Shown: one piece after another, positions 1 through 12,965 of the stretch | Layout of the letters: every line of letters begins with the position of its first letter | Numbering within the stretch: position 1 is the stretch's first letter | Origin: Anarhynchus alexandrinus | Taxonomy: Eukaryota > Chordata > Aves > Charadriiformes > Charadriidae | Length of the DNA: 64,000 bases | Assembly: GCA_008711295.1 (NCBI GenBank) | Contig: VUYV01000047.1 | Span: forward strand, 2,337,480-2,401,479 | Direction: 5' to 3' | Position numbers and translations under genes: made by a program | Notes under the pieces: generated by a model | The model's input: only the letters and a program-made list of their open reading frames with translations | What the model was told of the DNA's origin: nothing | The model's database searches: none

Positions 1-3000
1 TTTTTTTTAGGTCCTGCAGCACTGAACAATGGTGATCACACTATTTCTCGGAAGCAGCGTTTGCTTGATTACTGCAGAGTACTGTCATCTGTTTGTTTTT
101 TCAACACATGATAGGCCACTGTGTTCATCCCCTTGGGATTCCCAGCCAAGCGCAGTTCCCATCCAAATGGGGATAAAAGTTCAATTTTATTTCACGGTTT
201 TGTCTTCCTTACAACAAATCTTTTCTGACAGTGTTTTCTGACTGCTAAACTGATCCGTTTTGAGCGATTGATCTAAAACATCTGTCTGCGAGATTAAAAG
301 CAACGTTGAAGGGATACTGCGACTCCGCTCCGAAGGTGTGGAAGAGTGCGGACGTGAAACTAGTAAGCAACAGGAGGAAACTTTTAGGCAAATGTGGGCA
401 TGGCACCGCGTGGATTTTGAGGCGTGCATCTTTCCCCTGAAAGTTTTGCCAACTGCCACATAATACAGGAAATCGTGCTTCAAAATATTTAAGGTTGCAT
501 TTCTCACCATTTCCTCCTTATCTTTCATAAGACTTACGTTTTAAAATGTCAGATTGCATATGGGAATGTTTAATCTCAAGGATGCTGATCCATCAGGAAA
601 CTTTTAAAACCTTCTCCAAAAGTTGTTGGGTGTTTTTTTTCTCCCCTCCCCTTCTCTCTTCTCCTAATGGATTGCTTCTGTTTAGGTTGTACCTGCTTTT
701 TCAGCTGACAAAACCCCCCCAGCCTCGAGCTGTTCTCCCCTTAAAGCAGCAAGCGGTGAAGGAACTTAAATACGCCTTTTGTAATACATTTTGGGGGAGG
801 AGGGTAATGTATCCTGATATTTTAGTTTCCAAAGAAATACAATAAGATGATAAAACAGCAAATTGCATTCAGAACAGATTTAAACCGTGAAAGTTTCTGT
901 GCAATGGGTGCGCAGTGTTAGTTCTTCAATAAATCTGGATACCATTCCCAATGCTTGGCATTACATTTTTGTTTAAATTCCATTGCTTACTTTTTTGCCA
1001 TGCTACTATATTTATTTTTAGTGTATGTGTTCCTTACTGCCAATGTAAATTCATTTAATCTTAGGCATACAACAGTTTTTCAATACCTTTCTGTTATTTG
1101 GCTGTGTAATTAGCTTCCTAAAATATGATTTATTTTACTTGAGTTTAGTTTTGGCAAGGAAGCAGGGGGCATGGGGTGTTCTTCAGCGCAAGCACAAATT
1201 TACTACTGGCAACACTGCTATGAATGGCATGGAGACCAGCATCAGAAATCCATCTTATCCACAGAAAGAGCAAATCTACTGGGAATTAAGTGTAGCCTCT
1301 CTCCACTCTCCCCTTCCCCATTCCCCTTGGCTACCCTCCAACACTTCCCAGCTCAGGGATGGAACTGGGACTTCTTGCTTAGTTCAGAAAAAGGGGCTAT
1401 TACAGAGCAACACCGGTTCCGAGCGTGCTGGATGGTGTCCAGGCAAAATTCGTTTGTTTCTTAATCGTAACGTCACATCTTTCTAGGTCATTAATAAATA
1501 AAGGGTTTGGAGGAGTGAGAAAAGAATTTTTCCTGTTTCTTTACTAAATGAAACTATTAGTCTAAAGGCCCTACATAATTTGCAGTAACCTGTGGTATCA
1601 TAATAACCTGTGTTCTTTGGCCCTCAGCTCACACAGTGCTTATGAATATCCTTAACTTTGAGCGCGAATGTGACTCTCGTTTAAATAAGAAAATGTTTCC
1701 CTGCCCTTCGGGAGGAAGATATGTGCCAATGTCCATAAATATTGAGACACCTGCCCACCTCCACTCCTGGAAATAACCACACTCAGGTCAGCGGCAACCA
1801 AACACATCAGATTCTGCATATTGTAGAGGTTATTTTATGCAAAGCTATTTTTTCTTCTTCAGAGAGCTCCTAATCACATGAGGAGTAGACTGGGTACATT
1901 TTCCCACATAATGCCAGCAGACCAAAAGCAGCAGACAGAGTAGCCCTCGTTAACAAGTGTTTTAGACTCCCTCCTTCAAGCTAAAGGACCTGTCTGCGTG
2001 GGTGTGAGCAGTCCTGGACACCAAACAAAAAGCCAGTCTCACAAAAAAATCCATCAACAATTCCAAAAGCTATAACAAAAATATGCTATTTGCTATAACG
2101 AAACGAAATGATGATATAATGGCAGACACATAGGCTGGGCATACATAGACACCTATTCCAAATACCAACGCTGTATCAAGGGTTGTCTCTAGAACAGATC
2201 CAAGAGACCTTATTGGAGTAGATTTTTTTCCTGTGGTTGTTTTTCTGTTTCTTCTGATGGTATTTACACCACACTGTGGGATGTACTAAACTGCTTTGGC
2301 AGCTTCTTTGGGACAGCAAACAACAGTACATCGAAAACCCACGTGACCCCACTGCCATCCTTTTTCCACTCTGTGCCTTATCGCCAACATTAAATAGGGA
2401 AAATATACATCATCTTGAAACTACGGTGTCTGGGCAGCCTGAGCATACGGTGGACATGATGTGGACCTTGGGGTGGTCCCTTTCCTTCTGTTTCCTCCTG
2501 TGATGAAACACCAACGAATATAACCCTGTATCTTTTGGATTATTAACCTACGTGCAAGAATGTAGTCCTGGATCCCCCAAAAACAAGTCAGCACACTCAT
2601 TGTTTTAAGATGCAACATGACCCTGCTGAAGCCTTCCCTGCATTCAGCTCATCAGACCCTTCAGAAACAGGTGAGGTTTCACGGTGCTGGGTTGCCCCAG
2701 GGCTGGCGTCAGCTATAACCTCTCCCAGGGTCAACTTTCCCACGTGAAAAACAGGGGGGCAACTCAGTGATGGCAGGGGAAACCCCATCTCATGCCTTTC
2801 CCCCAGCCAGGCTGAGAAATGGGGACACCGCACATCCTCTTACACCACTCAGCTACGAAACTGGTGCGGGGCTTTGAATAATTAACAGGAACGACTAGCC
2901 TCGCCTGCTTACAGGAGTCATCAAGAGAGATTAGCTAGAAGCAAGTACTGATGCTCTTAAACTTCTTATGTCTACAGCTGGCCTTGTTTTTTTCCCCCAC

Positions 3001-4240
3001 AGTTTCATTTAGCACCAAATCCTCCAGGTGCTTATGGGGCAGAGCTGACATGAGCCGTGCCGGGGGCTCATCCTCAATGCCACCGCAGGGCCAGACCCCG
3101 CTCCGGAGCTGCCCCGCTGCAGGGCTGCGCCCCAGGGCTGGCAGTAACCCCCACTTCGATGATATCAAGCTCAAGTTGCCTCAACTTTGCTCGTTGTGTC
3201 ACAAAAAGGGCACGCGAGCTGCAGTCCATCCTGATACACCATTTTCGCACCTCCGTTACCCTACATGGACTTACAGCGCTGAGAACAGATTTTTATTTTT
3301 CTCCCGCTACTTTGGATTTATACCAAAAAAACGCCCCAATTTCCATTTATTCGCGACAGAGTATTGCCTGTCGTCTTGTTTTATCTTTTCAGCTTAAGAA
3401 AAATAACATAGGACATGATCGCCACTAATGAGATGGCACATTCCATATAACTTTTCCCTCTGTGTTGTTTTATTTACCAGCTTTCAAATCCCTAACCTTC
3501 GTCTCTCCAACCTCCTTTTAAATGAAAGGATCCTCTTGTCTCTGTGAAGTTCCGACCATCTATGCTGGTTTGCATGTTAAAGTTTCAGCATCCGTTTAGT
3601 CGGTGACGGTTATTCTGCTTAATGACTCCTATACCCCTGTTAATACTGTTTTATCTGGCTCTAATATTTTAAGATCTTGTCTAATATTAATGCTAAATGC
3701 TAATATTAAAGATTTGCTACTAATATTTTAAGCTCTAGCTGCTAGTGTACTAATGTTTGGGGAGGTGCTTGGCGGTTCATTGTATTGGAAAGGACTGCCA
3801 GGTAAACTTTGACGTCCTTTATGACTCTTGCATAGAAATCTAGGCAAAATAAATGGGATATAGGGACAGTTTTTAGCAATTTATTTATGGAATATCCTGC
3901 CAGCAATGAGCTCAGAGTCAGGTTGGATATGTGTATGCGCGTGGGCATGTGAGTGTATGTCTCTCTGCGTCTCTCCGACGAACCAGAGAGAAAAATAGTC
4001 ACAGTGTGAGGCAGAGGTGGGGGACACGTGCACTCTCCACCACCGGTTATGGTGAGCGCTGCTACTCTGGGTGATGCTACGGGGACGGGGACAGGGAAAG
4101 GAGGCGGCTGCCGGCCCCCAGGAACCCCAGCCCCAAATTACAACCCCCAGGTTTGCTATTTGACCATCTAGAGAATATACCTACAAACAGCCGTGTTTAT
4201 CTCATGGCAATATAACATCCTAAAAATTTACAGGGCACTA
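1..4240. other. Unique noncoding stretch
   Basis: No gene or mobile element recognised. The longest frame is 148 codons at 2951-3397 on the plus strand. It overlaps a 123-codon frame in another phase and a minus-strand frame in the same GC-rich patch (about 3040-3160), has no recognisable domain, and reads as chance. A short alternating purine-pyrimidine run lies at 3929-3943. Confidence 0.6.
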
Positions 4241-4314
4241 GAAAATAAATTAAAAAATAATAATTAAAAAAAAATGAAAAAAAAAAAACAGAAAAAAAAC
4301 CCAACCCAAACCCC
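4241..4314. repeat. A-rich low-complexity tract with short C/A tail
   Basis: Nearly pure A with scattered T, followed by a few CCCAA/CCCAAA units. The CCCAA end is too short and irregular to be called an interstitial telomere repeat. Confidence 0.8.
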
Positions 4315-5319
4315 TATCTTAATACGAGTTTATTAACACAAACCTCTGCCACATGCAAAGGGAGACTAGAATCCGCTCCTCCTCTGAAGAACAGCCTCTC
4401 CACTAAAAATAAAATACAGTGCAACGTTTATTTCGTCACGGTTTGAGAGTTAATGAAAGATCTGCACCTGTACAGCTGTTGCAGACTGAAACTAGCTTGT
4501 GGAGCGAATGTGTTTTCTGGTTGAGACAGTTGTAAATGCCTTGAGTAAAAACACTGAGGACTGCTAATGGATAGGTTTATTTTAAAGCATGCCATCTGCT
4601 ATCAATCATAGAGAAGTATAGGAAGCAAGTTTGGCTGTGCTCCCTCCTTGTGAGCCTGATAAAGATAGGGCTGTGGTACTCTGGAACATTTAGTACTCAA
4701 GAGAATAAAACATCAAACCTACTCAGCAGCTCCACTAACAATAATAAAAATGCCTCTGCCTAAAGGTGACATTCTGAATTTACGATTATTTGTGTCTATA
4801 AAGTGTATTCTTTGGCTCCTGACTCATTCTGACTGTCTCGCTACAAGAACAATACATTAAGCCTGCCTGAAGTAAATGGAAATCCTATCCTTTTATTAAA
4901 CCAGCAGCCAGTACCTGAGATGTTCTAATGCCCTGTAGGACCCAAAGAAGGTTTTCTGCTCTAAGTGTTAATTCTTTTGGTAGGATTAAAGTCAACTGCA
5001 GAGAAAATGCTGATTTTGTGCACTCAGAACTAAGCCCTTCTTCAGGTAAACGTTCTTTTAAAAGAAGAAGAATAAAAACAAGAAAACCCAAGGCAGATTC
5101 CGACTATGCAAATGATCACAAAACGAAGGCTACAAAAATTGTAATTCAGCCCGATAGCTCCTATTTTCTGCTGCTTAGCATTTTGATACGGGAAAAGCTT
5201 ACGCTGTAACAACCTGCCCGGGAAAACCATGCACAAAATGTCCAAAAGGTGCGTGCCAATCTTCCTTCCTTGCAGTGAACTTCACATGTGCTGAGATTCT
5301 CCAGAAGGGAATCCAGGGA

Positions 5320-5357
5320 TTTTTTTTTTTCCTTTTTTTTTTTTCTCTTTTTTTCCT
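5320..5357. repeat. T-rich tract
   Basis: Runs of T broken only by CC and CTC. Low-complexity DNA, possibly the A-tail of an unrecognisable minus-strand retroposon. Confidence 0.8.
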
Positions 5358-6200
5358 CCACCGCGTCTTTCCTTCAGAAAAGGCAGTTGGAAGATGCAGA
5401 GCTACTCGTGCGAGATACGCGAGCATTTGGTTAACTTCAGAGGCATGAATCATTCCCCTGACTAACGCCACGTCTCTCTTCTCTCCTTTGCCCTCTGCTA
5501 CCCCACCAATCAGGGGCTCCTGAGCCTGCCCGCTTAAAAATAATTAAATACATAATGCTTCCTGGCAAATTCACCCGATATAAAAAACACTTAGCAATGA
5601 AGCACTCCGTACCCGATAACATTAGGTTCCTATCTCCTATCTGCAGCTTAACAAAATTCCCTTGCAAGCCTGCTGCTGATGGAAAGCACCACTCTGGAAG
5701 CTTGGGGAAAACCCACCTGGTGATCAAGCTCATGAGCCTAATTAAAGTTAATAGAGAAATTAAAAGTGGGTAAAATTTTGAACGGTGGCGTGGAATAATA
5801 ATAATTAAAAAAAAGTAAGCACTAGGAATAGAAGGAAGATAAAAAGCAAGGGGAAAAGTGAGCTTTCCTTTGAAGTCTGCTCTGGAACGTGACGGTGATT
5901 TCTATCAACGCCCCCCACACCCCAAACACTTTAGACGGTGGGCCATAGGCCCAAGCAGAAAAACAGAAAGCAGAGGATTAGGCTTATTAGGTTCCCAATA
6001 TTAAACCAAGGCTGCTTATGTTCTGTATTCACCGCTTTGGTCCTCATTAGCTTAAATGTCTCTAAAGTCCAGGCTCAACCACTGATTTCAAAGCATAAGT
6101 TTAACCACCTTATCTGGGACCAAAAGAATTGGTAAATAAGTTCCTTGGTAAGGACAAAAACTAGGGGATACTCTAAATGAGTAAGGTGAAAGATTACACG

Positions 6201-6222
6201 CACACACAAAAAAAAAAAAAAA
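6201..6222. repeat. Short CA run followed by A15
   Basis: A few CA dinucleotides run directly into fifteen A residues. Simple low-complexity sequence. Confidence 0.8.
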
Positions 6223-6840
6223 TAAGGAACTATAAAGACAAAAGTAGAGAAGGTTGTTCCAAGGAGAGATGGATCAGCTCTCAGCAAGATGGGAGCAGAC
6301 TGAGTGGTCACTTGGCTGCATAAACACTGAAATGCTGGAAACAACGCAGGAATATATGAAAGCAAAGCTTAAATAACAAGGAAACCCAAACAAAGGCAAT
6401 TATCAAGACTTCCATGCTCAGAAACACCTAAGAAATAGCTCTCTGGAGATACTCCTCGCCTCTGGGTAAGGATTTCAAAATAGCATCCTTTTGCTGAAGA
6501 GCAATGCCCCATCTCATGAGGAAAGAAACATCAGTGACAATCTCTTATTATTGAGCTGTGTACCAAACCCACTCAGTTACATGCTTCAAGAAGAGGGACA
6601 GTAAGTCACATAAGGGCACATCATAACACTGAGGTCTCAGACCAGTCGCGACCATTACAGCCTCCAGCAAAAAAAAAACGTTCAGCAAAACTCCATTTAT
6701 CAAAAAATTGTAACAGCATTGAATGTTTCACAAAGAGGTATCTGTTTCTCCAAAAATGTCATTGGCAGGATTTATTTTTTTAAGTCTGGGACGAGGCTTT
6801 TGGGTAGCAAGAGGGAAGAGAGAGGAATTCGATGCAGACT

Positions 6841-6930
6841 CACCCGTGGCCTGATGGTCACACTTCTGGGACTGGAGAGAGGTCCAGGTTCAAACCCTCG
6901 CTCTGACCTGCCCACATTGAAGACAGCATC
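6841..6930 (+). mobile_element. tRNA-derived SINE relic (MIR-like)
   Basis: An A-box-like stretch (TGGCCTGATGGT, 6847-6858) is followed about 30 bases later by a B-box-like stretch (GGTTCAAACCC, 6887-6897). That order and spacing match the internal RNA polymerase III promoter of a tRNA-derived SINE. The segment after the B box (CTCGCTCTGACC) resembles the start of the MIR core as I remember it. No poly-A tail or target duplication is visible, so it is old and truncated. A decayed tRNA pseudogene is the alternative. Confidence 0.45.
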
Positions 6931-7059
6931 CATCAGAGAAGGTGCTCTCCATAGCCTTTCTCCGTAACATTTTGTATGCAAAAAATAATCCCCGAGGTTT
7001 TATTTTCTCTCTCCTGAGAAATGGAAAAAAATGAAAAGGCTTGAAAATTTTTGGTGGCA

Positions 7060-7105
7060 CAGAGTTCTTGTTGATGGCCAGCCCTAACCACTACGCTGCC
7101 CAGAG
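7060..7105 (-). mobile_element. SINE head fragment, minus strand (tRNA-like A box)
   Basis: Read on the minus strand, 7081-7101 gives GCAGCGTAGTGGTTAGGGCT, a good match to the 5' head of MIR-type SINEs with its A box. The remainder of the element is not recognisable. It lies about 150 bp from a plus-strand SINE relic, so the two are separate insertions or an old rearrangement. Confidence 0.45.
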
Positions 7106-9867
7106 ATTCAAAGGCACGCTGTTCCTACCAGAGCTGATATCGTGAACTCTCCAGGCTTTGCATGAACTTGATGTGTTCTTTTTAGGCTTGTTCTTTAATA
7201 CACACAGTGCATTTTCATATGAAAGCTTGCGCGGAGCAGCTTGCTCACCAGAGTTCAAGTCCCTGGCACACAGTTCATTGCAGCTCTAATGAAAAAGCAC
7301 AATGATTGGGCCTGCGTCGCTAAGATTAGACATTAGTGGCCATATCAAGAAGAGAAATACCTGCAGATTAGCACAGCAATTTGCTGCTCTAAATCTGAAC
7401 CTTCTAATCTCTTTTTTTTTTTTAAAGTAAGTAGCAGCCCATGAATATGGGAAAAGAATTAAAACTACATTTACTAAGTGATTTCTGAAATACTTCAGCA
7501 TGTGTTTTAGAAAACTGACAAGTCATTAAAATATAGTTAATAAACATTATTCAGAACTCATTGCCTTAGATTAACACTGCTTTAAAATCACAGACGTTCA
7601 TTGGTTCAGTCAACGCACTGCTGCAGGAGCATCTCCGACTGCTGCTCGTGCCCTGTTTAATAAGGACGGTCGACCCAGCGTTTACCTCGCCTTTGCCTTC
7701 TCTAACTGCAAAAACATTTCAGAAATATTTGCAGAAGACTTTAAGACCTTTGCACCCCAGCAGGTGAGACCATGCCCAGAAGTTGGCGTGTGGCGGTGCA
7801 TGGGAGGAGGGAGAGCCACGCTTCCACCAGGGCGTCACGGAGAAGCGTCTCCTCCCGTATGGGGCACCTTACTCAAACCTGGCACAGCCCAACCTGCAGA
7901 AGCGACAGCTCTATTCTGATGTATTGAACACGCACTGTCGTTTGGTTGGGCATAAATATCCTCTCAGCAGCATAGAGAAAGGACATTTTTGCCGAGCATT
8001 CACCCCCAGTCTTACAAACGTGTATCCTGTGCTGACTAATGCCACCTGCCAAAGGGCACCTCTAAACCTGAGGGAAAATAAGAGTTTGCAATATCAACCC
8101 TCCTGGTAGAATGAACTGTGTCTTTGAGATGTGTTGGCATGTGCCAAGTAAAATGATTGACGAGTTATGAAAGGCTGAATTTAAAAAAATAATGAGAGGA
8201 AATGCTGGGGACCGCAGTGAGAGTTCTTGGCTCCGCGAGATTGCTCAACGCCCCAAAAGCAGCGGGGCTCCTGCTGAGTCAGCACGCCCCTAATAGGAGA
8301 CTGGAAACATAGGTACAAAACGTGGAAAGATTAACCTGAAAGCAAGGGGTGGCAGCAAAAATAAAACAGGAAAAAAAGGTAGCACCATTTCTCAGTGACC
8401 AACTCCAAAGCTCCTGAAATCTCTAGCTGCTTTTAATAAAACCAAGGAGAGAACCATCATGCATGACTTTCACTGAGGACAACTTTTTTAAAATTTATTA
8501 TGTGAATATCAAGACATTTCCCCTTTTAGAAGCTCTGCCCTGAGCCAACTGGAGCTGACTGCTTTTTCTAAACATACTTTACCCAACCACGATCAGCTCA
8601 GATACCGCGGGCAAAGGAAACTCGTGCAAAGCTCATGACTCTGAACGACTGCGGATGACCAGCGGCCATCAGGTGAGCCCGTCCCTGCTGCAGAGGATGG
8701 CAAGTGGGCTTTGCTGCTGTTTGCTGCTGTTTGGATGGTTTGTTTTGATGTTTTTGGTGTTGGAGAAGGATTTGGTGAGAGTATTGCTGTTTCAAGAAGG
8801 AGCTGATCAGACTCTCTTTGTATTATTATTTCCCTTCACCCTTCTGCTTTTATCTGTATCCTCGTGTGTACACTGCAGTTCAAAATATGACAGGAGAGGG
8901 TTGAAACTGAGAAGGGAGTCAACATATTTTAAAAATGAAAACATTACTATTCATAGCTGGCTTAGTAATGTAGTTAACATAAAAAAAAAACAAACCAAGG
9001 CCTAATTGAAATTGCGTCCATCTAACTTACGCTAAGCTAAACATTTGCAAATGCTCTTAATGACCATTTTTAACCACTTGCAGGATTTAATGGGCAGCTT
9101 TTGGATTGTTTTTTTTTTAATAATAAACTATTTGATACTCAGAGATGTCTGAAACCTGATAGATGGCTTTGATTTATGACATCTCTCAGATATCAGAATT
9201 CTGGATTTGCTGAACCACGAGGGAGATCCAGATCCTCCAACTGGTTTTATTTCTCTGTCTTTTAAAGTGTTTTGGATTTCAAAGTCTTCCACCCATTCTC
9301 CTTTCATACTGATACCTATATAGGAGCAAGAATAATGTTTTGCACCAAACTCAGATCATGTGAATTATATCAGCAAATTTATGCTTGAAGGCTCTTATGA
9401 GACAGGCATGTTTAAACCCATTTTACCCACTTTGAGCCAGGATGCCATATTTTAGTGCCGCAGGTGTGTCAAGCTCCAAGAAACACTGTAAACCTGCCCA
9501 TCCTTGCAGGACAGCAGTCACCACCACTGTGGCTTGGGCACATTTGGTCACTGAGCTGAGCAAAGCAAAGCGTGCTGCTGGCTTCTGCGCAATACGCCCT
9601 GTTAAAAGTACTATTTGGACAACCCTGACACGAGGTGAAACCGTAGATGAGCACATGCAATAAGAAAGTGCAATGAGCAGGTCCCCCGTTCCTGGGGCAA
9701 GCACTGCCAAGGTCAGCAGAGCAGCCTCGGGAAGGGGAGCGGAACAGGGGAAGGAGATACAAATGGGGAGCAGCCTCCACACCTCCTTGGAAGCTGCTCA
9801 GGTTGGAGATGCTTTAGCAGGAGGAGGGTCTGAGATGGGTGATATGCACTTGAGGATACTGGGGTCA
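7102..9867. other. Unique noncoding stretch
   Basis: No gene recognised. Small local features include two and a half copies of a TTTGCTGCTG unit near 8706-8731 and a CATTTGCAAATG palindrome near 9043-9054, in an AT-rich segment that could be a conserved element. Frames of 103-119 codons near 9423-9782 on the minus strand overlap each other in different phases and are treated as chance. Confidence 0.55.
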
Positions 9868-10184
9868 AGAATCTTTACAGTCAGAGGAGACCTTTAAGAT
9901 TTTCAAGTCCAACCATTAACATAACACTGCCAAGTTACCACTAAACCATGTCCCTCAGCACCACATCTACCCATCTTTTAAAAACCTCCAGGGACGGTGA
10001 CTCAGCCACTTCCCTGGGCAGCCTGTTCCGATGCTTGACAACCCTTTCAGTGAAGAAATTTTTCCTAATATCCAACCTAAACATCCCCTGGCACAACTTG
10101 AGTCCATTTCCTCTTGTCCTATCCCCTGATACTTGGGAAAAGAGACCGACCCCCACCTGGCCACAACCTCCTTTCAGTCAGGGC
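9868..10184 (-). mobile_element. CR1 LINE fragment (3' region), minus strand
   Basis: The reverse complement matches the 3' part of CR1: the segment following the reverse transcriptase, with the 'CCTCCAGGGA' and 'TTTCCTCTTGTCCTATC' blocks recognisable in the orientation shown. The 3' terminus faces left (about 9870-9910) and the copy is 5' truncated near 10184, the usual CR1 pattern from incomplete reverse transcription. Its wording around the 3' end (TCCAACCATTAACATAACACT) is close to the copy at 27971 and unlike the copies at 21396, 50574 and 59410, so at least two CR1 subfamilies are present. Overlapping reading frames here are shadows of the repeat. Confidence 0.9.
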
Positions 10185-11631
10185 CTCCATGGAGCAAGGC
10201 AGCCTGGTGAGGGGTCAATCCTCCGGTGGCGCATCTTGAAGCAGGAAGGACATTTCGAGGGGGCGAGCAACTGTCCTAAAGACTGCAAAGAATATAACCT
10301 GTTTAAAAAGAAAAAAAGAACATCTTAAGGAACTCAGAAATGCAGATCAAGGTCTCATGTTCCTCAGCCCAGCAGTGAAGGAAAACTGGGGTCAGAAATA
10401 CAAGTATTTAAACAGTCTATGACAGCAAGGAAGCAAAAGACTACTTTTGCCAGTGACCGAGGAGAGCTCAGCTGCTCGCTGCAAGCCAGAGGGATTTGCA
10501 TCCAGCCCAGAGCTGGAAACACTCTCTGGAGCAGAAATCCCTCTCCTCGGCCTCCCCAGCGCCTGTCGCATCAGGCACGGACCAAACCTCGAAGCTCCCG
10601 ATCACACGAGTCCGTTCCCATCTGGATCTCTGCCACCGGGTCCCACAGGGCGGGTGACAGGAGAAGGACCCGGTCGGCGTGGGGCTGAGCCACTGTCCCC
10701 TACCGCCTTCTGCGCCACCGCTTCCAGCAGATGAAAACAAGCCATCAGTGCATAAATATGTGAAAATATTTATCGCCCACTCCTAGCCATGTTGAAAAGA
10801 AACCTGTTGTGGTTAAATGACTCGGTCAGTTCTTTAGGGATTTTCCGAAGTTTCCTATAAAAAGAAATCTGTGGGAAATGAATGATTGCATAATCACTAA
10901 CACATGCCAATTCATATAAGCCTATTATCTTTTATGGCATTTTGTACTCTATTGTCCTTATTCTGGTGAATTGCTATCTTACAATTCTTTCCCCTATTAA
11001 ATTATTTACACATTTTGCTCTCTCCAACCCTTTTGCATCAGTAAGATATTTAGCATCCACATTAGGAAAGAAGGCAAAGACAAAGGGTCCCTTCTCCTTT
11101 TCCCACATCATGTTTTTCCCACCTTCACAGCAATATGCAAACAAAAGTCTCCTTGAGAATGGGAAGGACCTTTTCAAGTGAGAAGAGGCAATAATATTAG
11201 CTGTGTCTCGAAGCCACAAAAGATGCTTTTTTTCTTAAGGAATACGCATTTTTACAGAAGCTTGCTAAGGTCCCTGATCGAAATGGCCAGCATTCATAAT
11301 TTTAAAATTACATAGTCCCTTGAAAATGCTGAAAGTTGCCTACAGGTCATCTAAGCGATTCTAAGAAATAAACCCCAAGAGTCTTGGAAGTCTTAATTAC
11401 GCTGTATTTCAATTGGATTTAGGTTGCTAAAACACAGACTTTAACAGGAATTTCAGACCTTTAAAAACCTTCTGGTTTTGGCTTTTAGGAGGCCTGACAT
11501 TGCGTAAAAGCCCACCAGGATTTCACCTTTAGAGTTAACATTTAGTCATGTTTTCAGTAGGGTTTTTCAGTTTTACACTCTTCCCAAGAACAACTGGTTA
11601 ACAAATTCATGAATCATGGCTAAGTAGTCAC

Positions 11632-11666
11632 CTTTCCAAAAGGTGTGGCCTACGCCTTTTGGAAAG
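11632..11666. repeat. 35-bp near-perfect hairpin (inverted repeat)
   Basis: The arms CTTTCCAAAAGG (11632-11643) and CCTTTTGGAAAG (11655-11666) are perfect 12-bp inverted complements. Inside them TGTG and TACG extend the stem by four pairs (two of them G-T wobbles), leaving only a GCC loop. That makes about 16 stem pairs in 35 bases. Local template switching could create such a quasi-palindrome. It is much too short for a pre-miRNA. Confidence 0.85.
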
Positions 11667-12898
11667 AGCTACAACCCTTTTTTTCTAAAACAAACTAGAT
11701 ACTGAGAGCAGTTATCATTGACTGCTCCTAACCACGGAGCTTTAGGACCAGGGCAGAGCCCAAATTAGCTGCAACAACCTTAACTCCTGTAGTCTTAATA
11801 TGTGAGAGAGGACATCACACAGCAAAAATGGGTCCTATGGACATGCACGCAGAGAGTAAGTGAGCTATAGGGTAACTAAGCAAAAGCTCCTAGTCCTAAT
11901 TATGTGGTAGGATAACTGTCCTTTGGCTATATCACTCTTATTTCGGCATTGCAGATGAGCACAGTTCTGCAGAGCAGATTTAAGGGACTTTTCCCCAGAA
12001 ATACTGGGAAGGTTTGGGAGAAACCTCGCATCTCCCAGACATCTCAATTCTCCATTTCCAACATACCGGGGCGTTCAGACACTTCAGCGGTGCAGAGCAA
12101 TTTCATTGTTGGAAAAGTAGCAGCTTTGAAAGGGTAGCCTAGAGGTAAGCTTGGAGGTCAATGGAGATCAGACCTGGTGATGCTGAAGACACGACAAGGA
12201 AGCAGCCAAGCCATGATCAATTAGTGAATGACAGTGCAGACAGGAGAAATTTCTGTTGTTACACAACATCCTCCCAAACATGCAAACCCTCGGTATTCGT
12301 GCAGGGACTCAAACAATTTCAACAAAAAATGGACCGCAGCTTTGTCCTCTCTTTTGCCGTTCTTGAAACATTAATGTCTTAGACTCTATTTCCTTCTGAA
12401 CAGGGAAGCAATTGCCAGCACCTCCCCAATTTATCTGGCGTGTGGAAGAAGGCCTGCCCAACCCCAGCAAGTCAACACGAACTACTCTACATTTACCTCC
12501 GACTCCCAGCAAGCGAGAGCAGAAAAGCTCTGCATCAAGAGCAGAAACATGCCAGGCCAACAAATAAGTCCCTGTAAACCCTGTCATCTTTTCCAGAAAA
12601 ACATTCTTTCCGTTGCCTACACGAGCTGGCTTTTACAAAGACACCCACTTCAGTCCTCCTGTGCTATTCCATTTATTTTAGGTGTTTTCTGAACATTTCT
12701 GAACATACATTGCAATTTCTTCGGATTGGAAATGATTTGTAAAATTATTTGCCAGCATTCACACCCTGCAAACTTTCGCTTGCTGTCAAGGGCTCCTGAG
12801 GACCTCCATCACCTATCGTCCTCTGCCAAGATCAACCTTTTCATATAGGCAGGTCACAAGAAAAGACTATGGACAGTTGTAAAATGCATCCGTCTTAA

Positions 12899-12965
12899 AT
12901 CATTATTCCTCTGATATGAATAGGGCTTCAGATCATTATTCCTCTGATATGCACCAGGGGTTCAG
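12899..12965. repeat. Tandem duplication, two units of 33-34 bp
   Basis: Both units begin with the same 20 bases (ATCATTATTCCTCTGATATG at 12899-12918 and 12932-12951) and end with a diverged GGG..TTCAG. The first 20 positions are identical while the rest differ. Confidence 0.85.

Larger units (their letters stand above)
4315..6840. other. Unique noncoding stretch
   Basis: No gene recognised. It contains a T-rich tract (5320-5357) and an A15 run (6208-6222). A POU octamer (ATGCAAAT) lies at 5106-5113 in an AT-rich neighbourhood. Reading frames here are all under 100 codons and have no domain. Confidence 0.55.

Noticed and set aside
4299..4316. Interstitial telomere repeat
   Set aside because: The CCCAA/CCCAAA units are too few and do not match CCCTAA.
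10252..10270. CTCF site (GAGGGGGCGAG)
   Set aside because: Only the GGGGGCG core fits; the 5' CCA part and the final base of the consensus do not.
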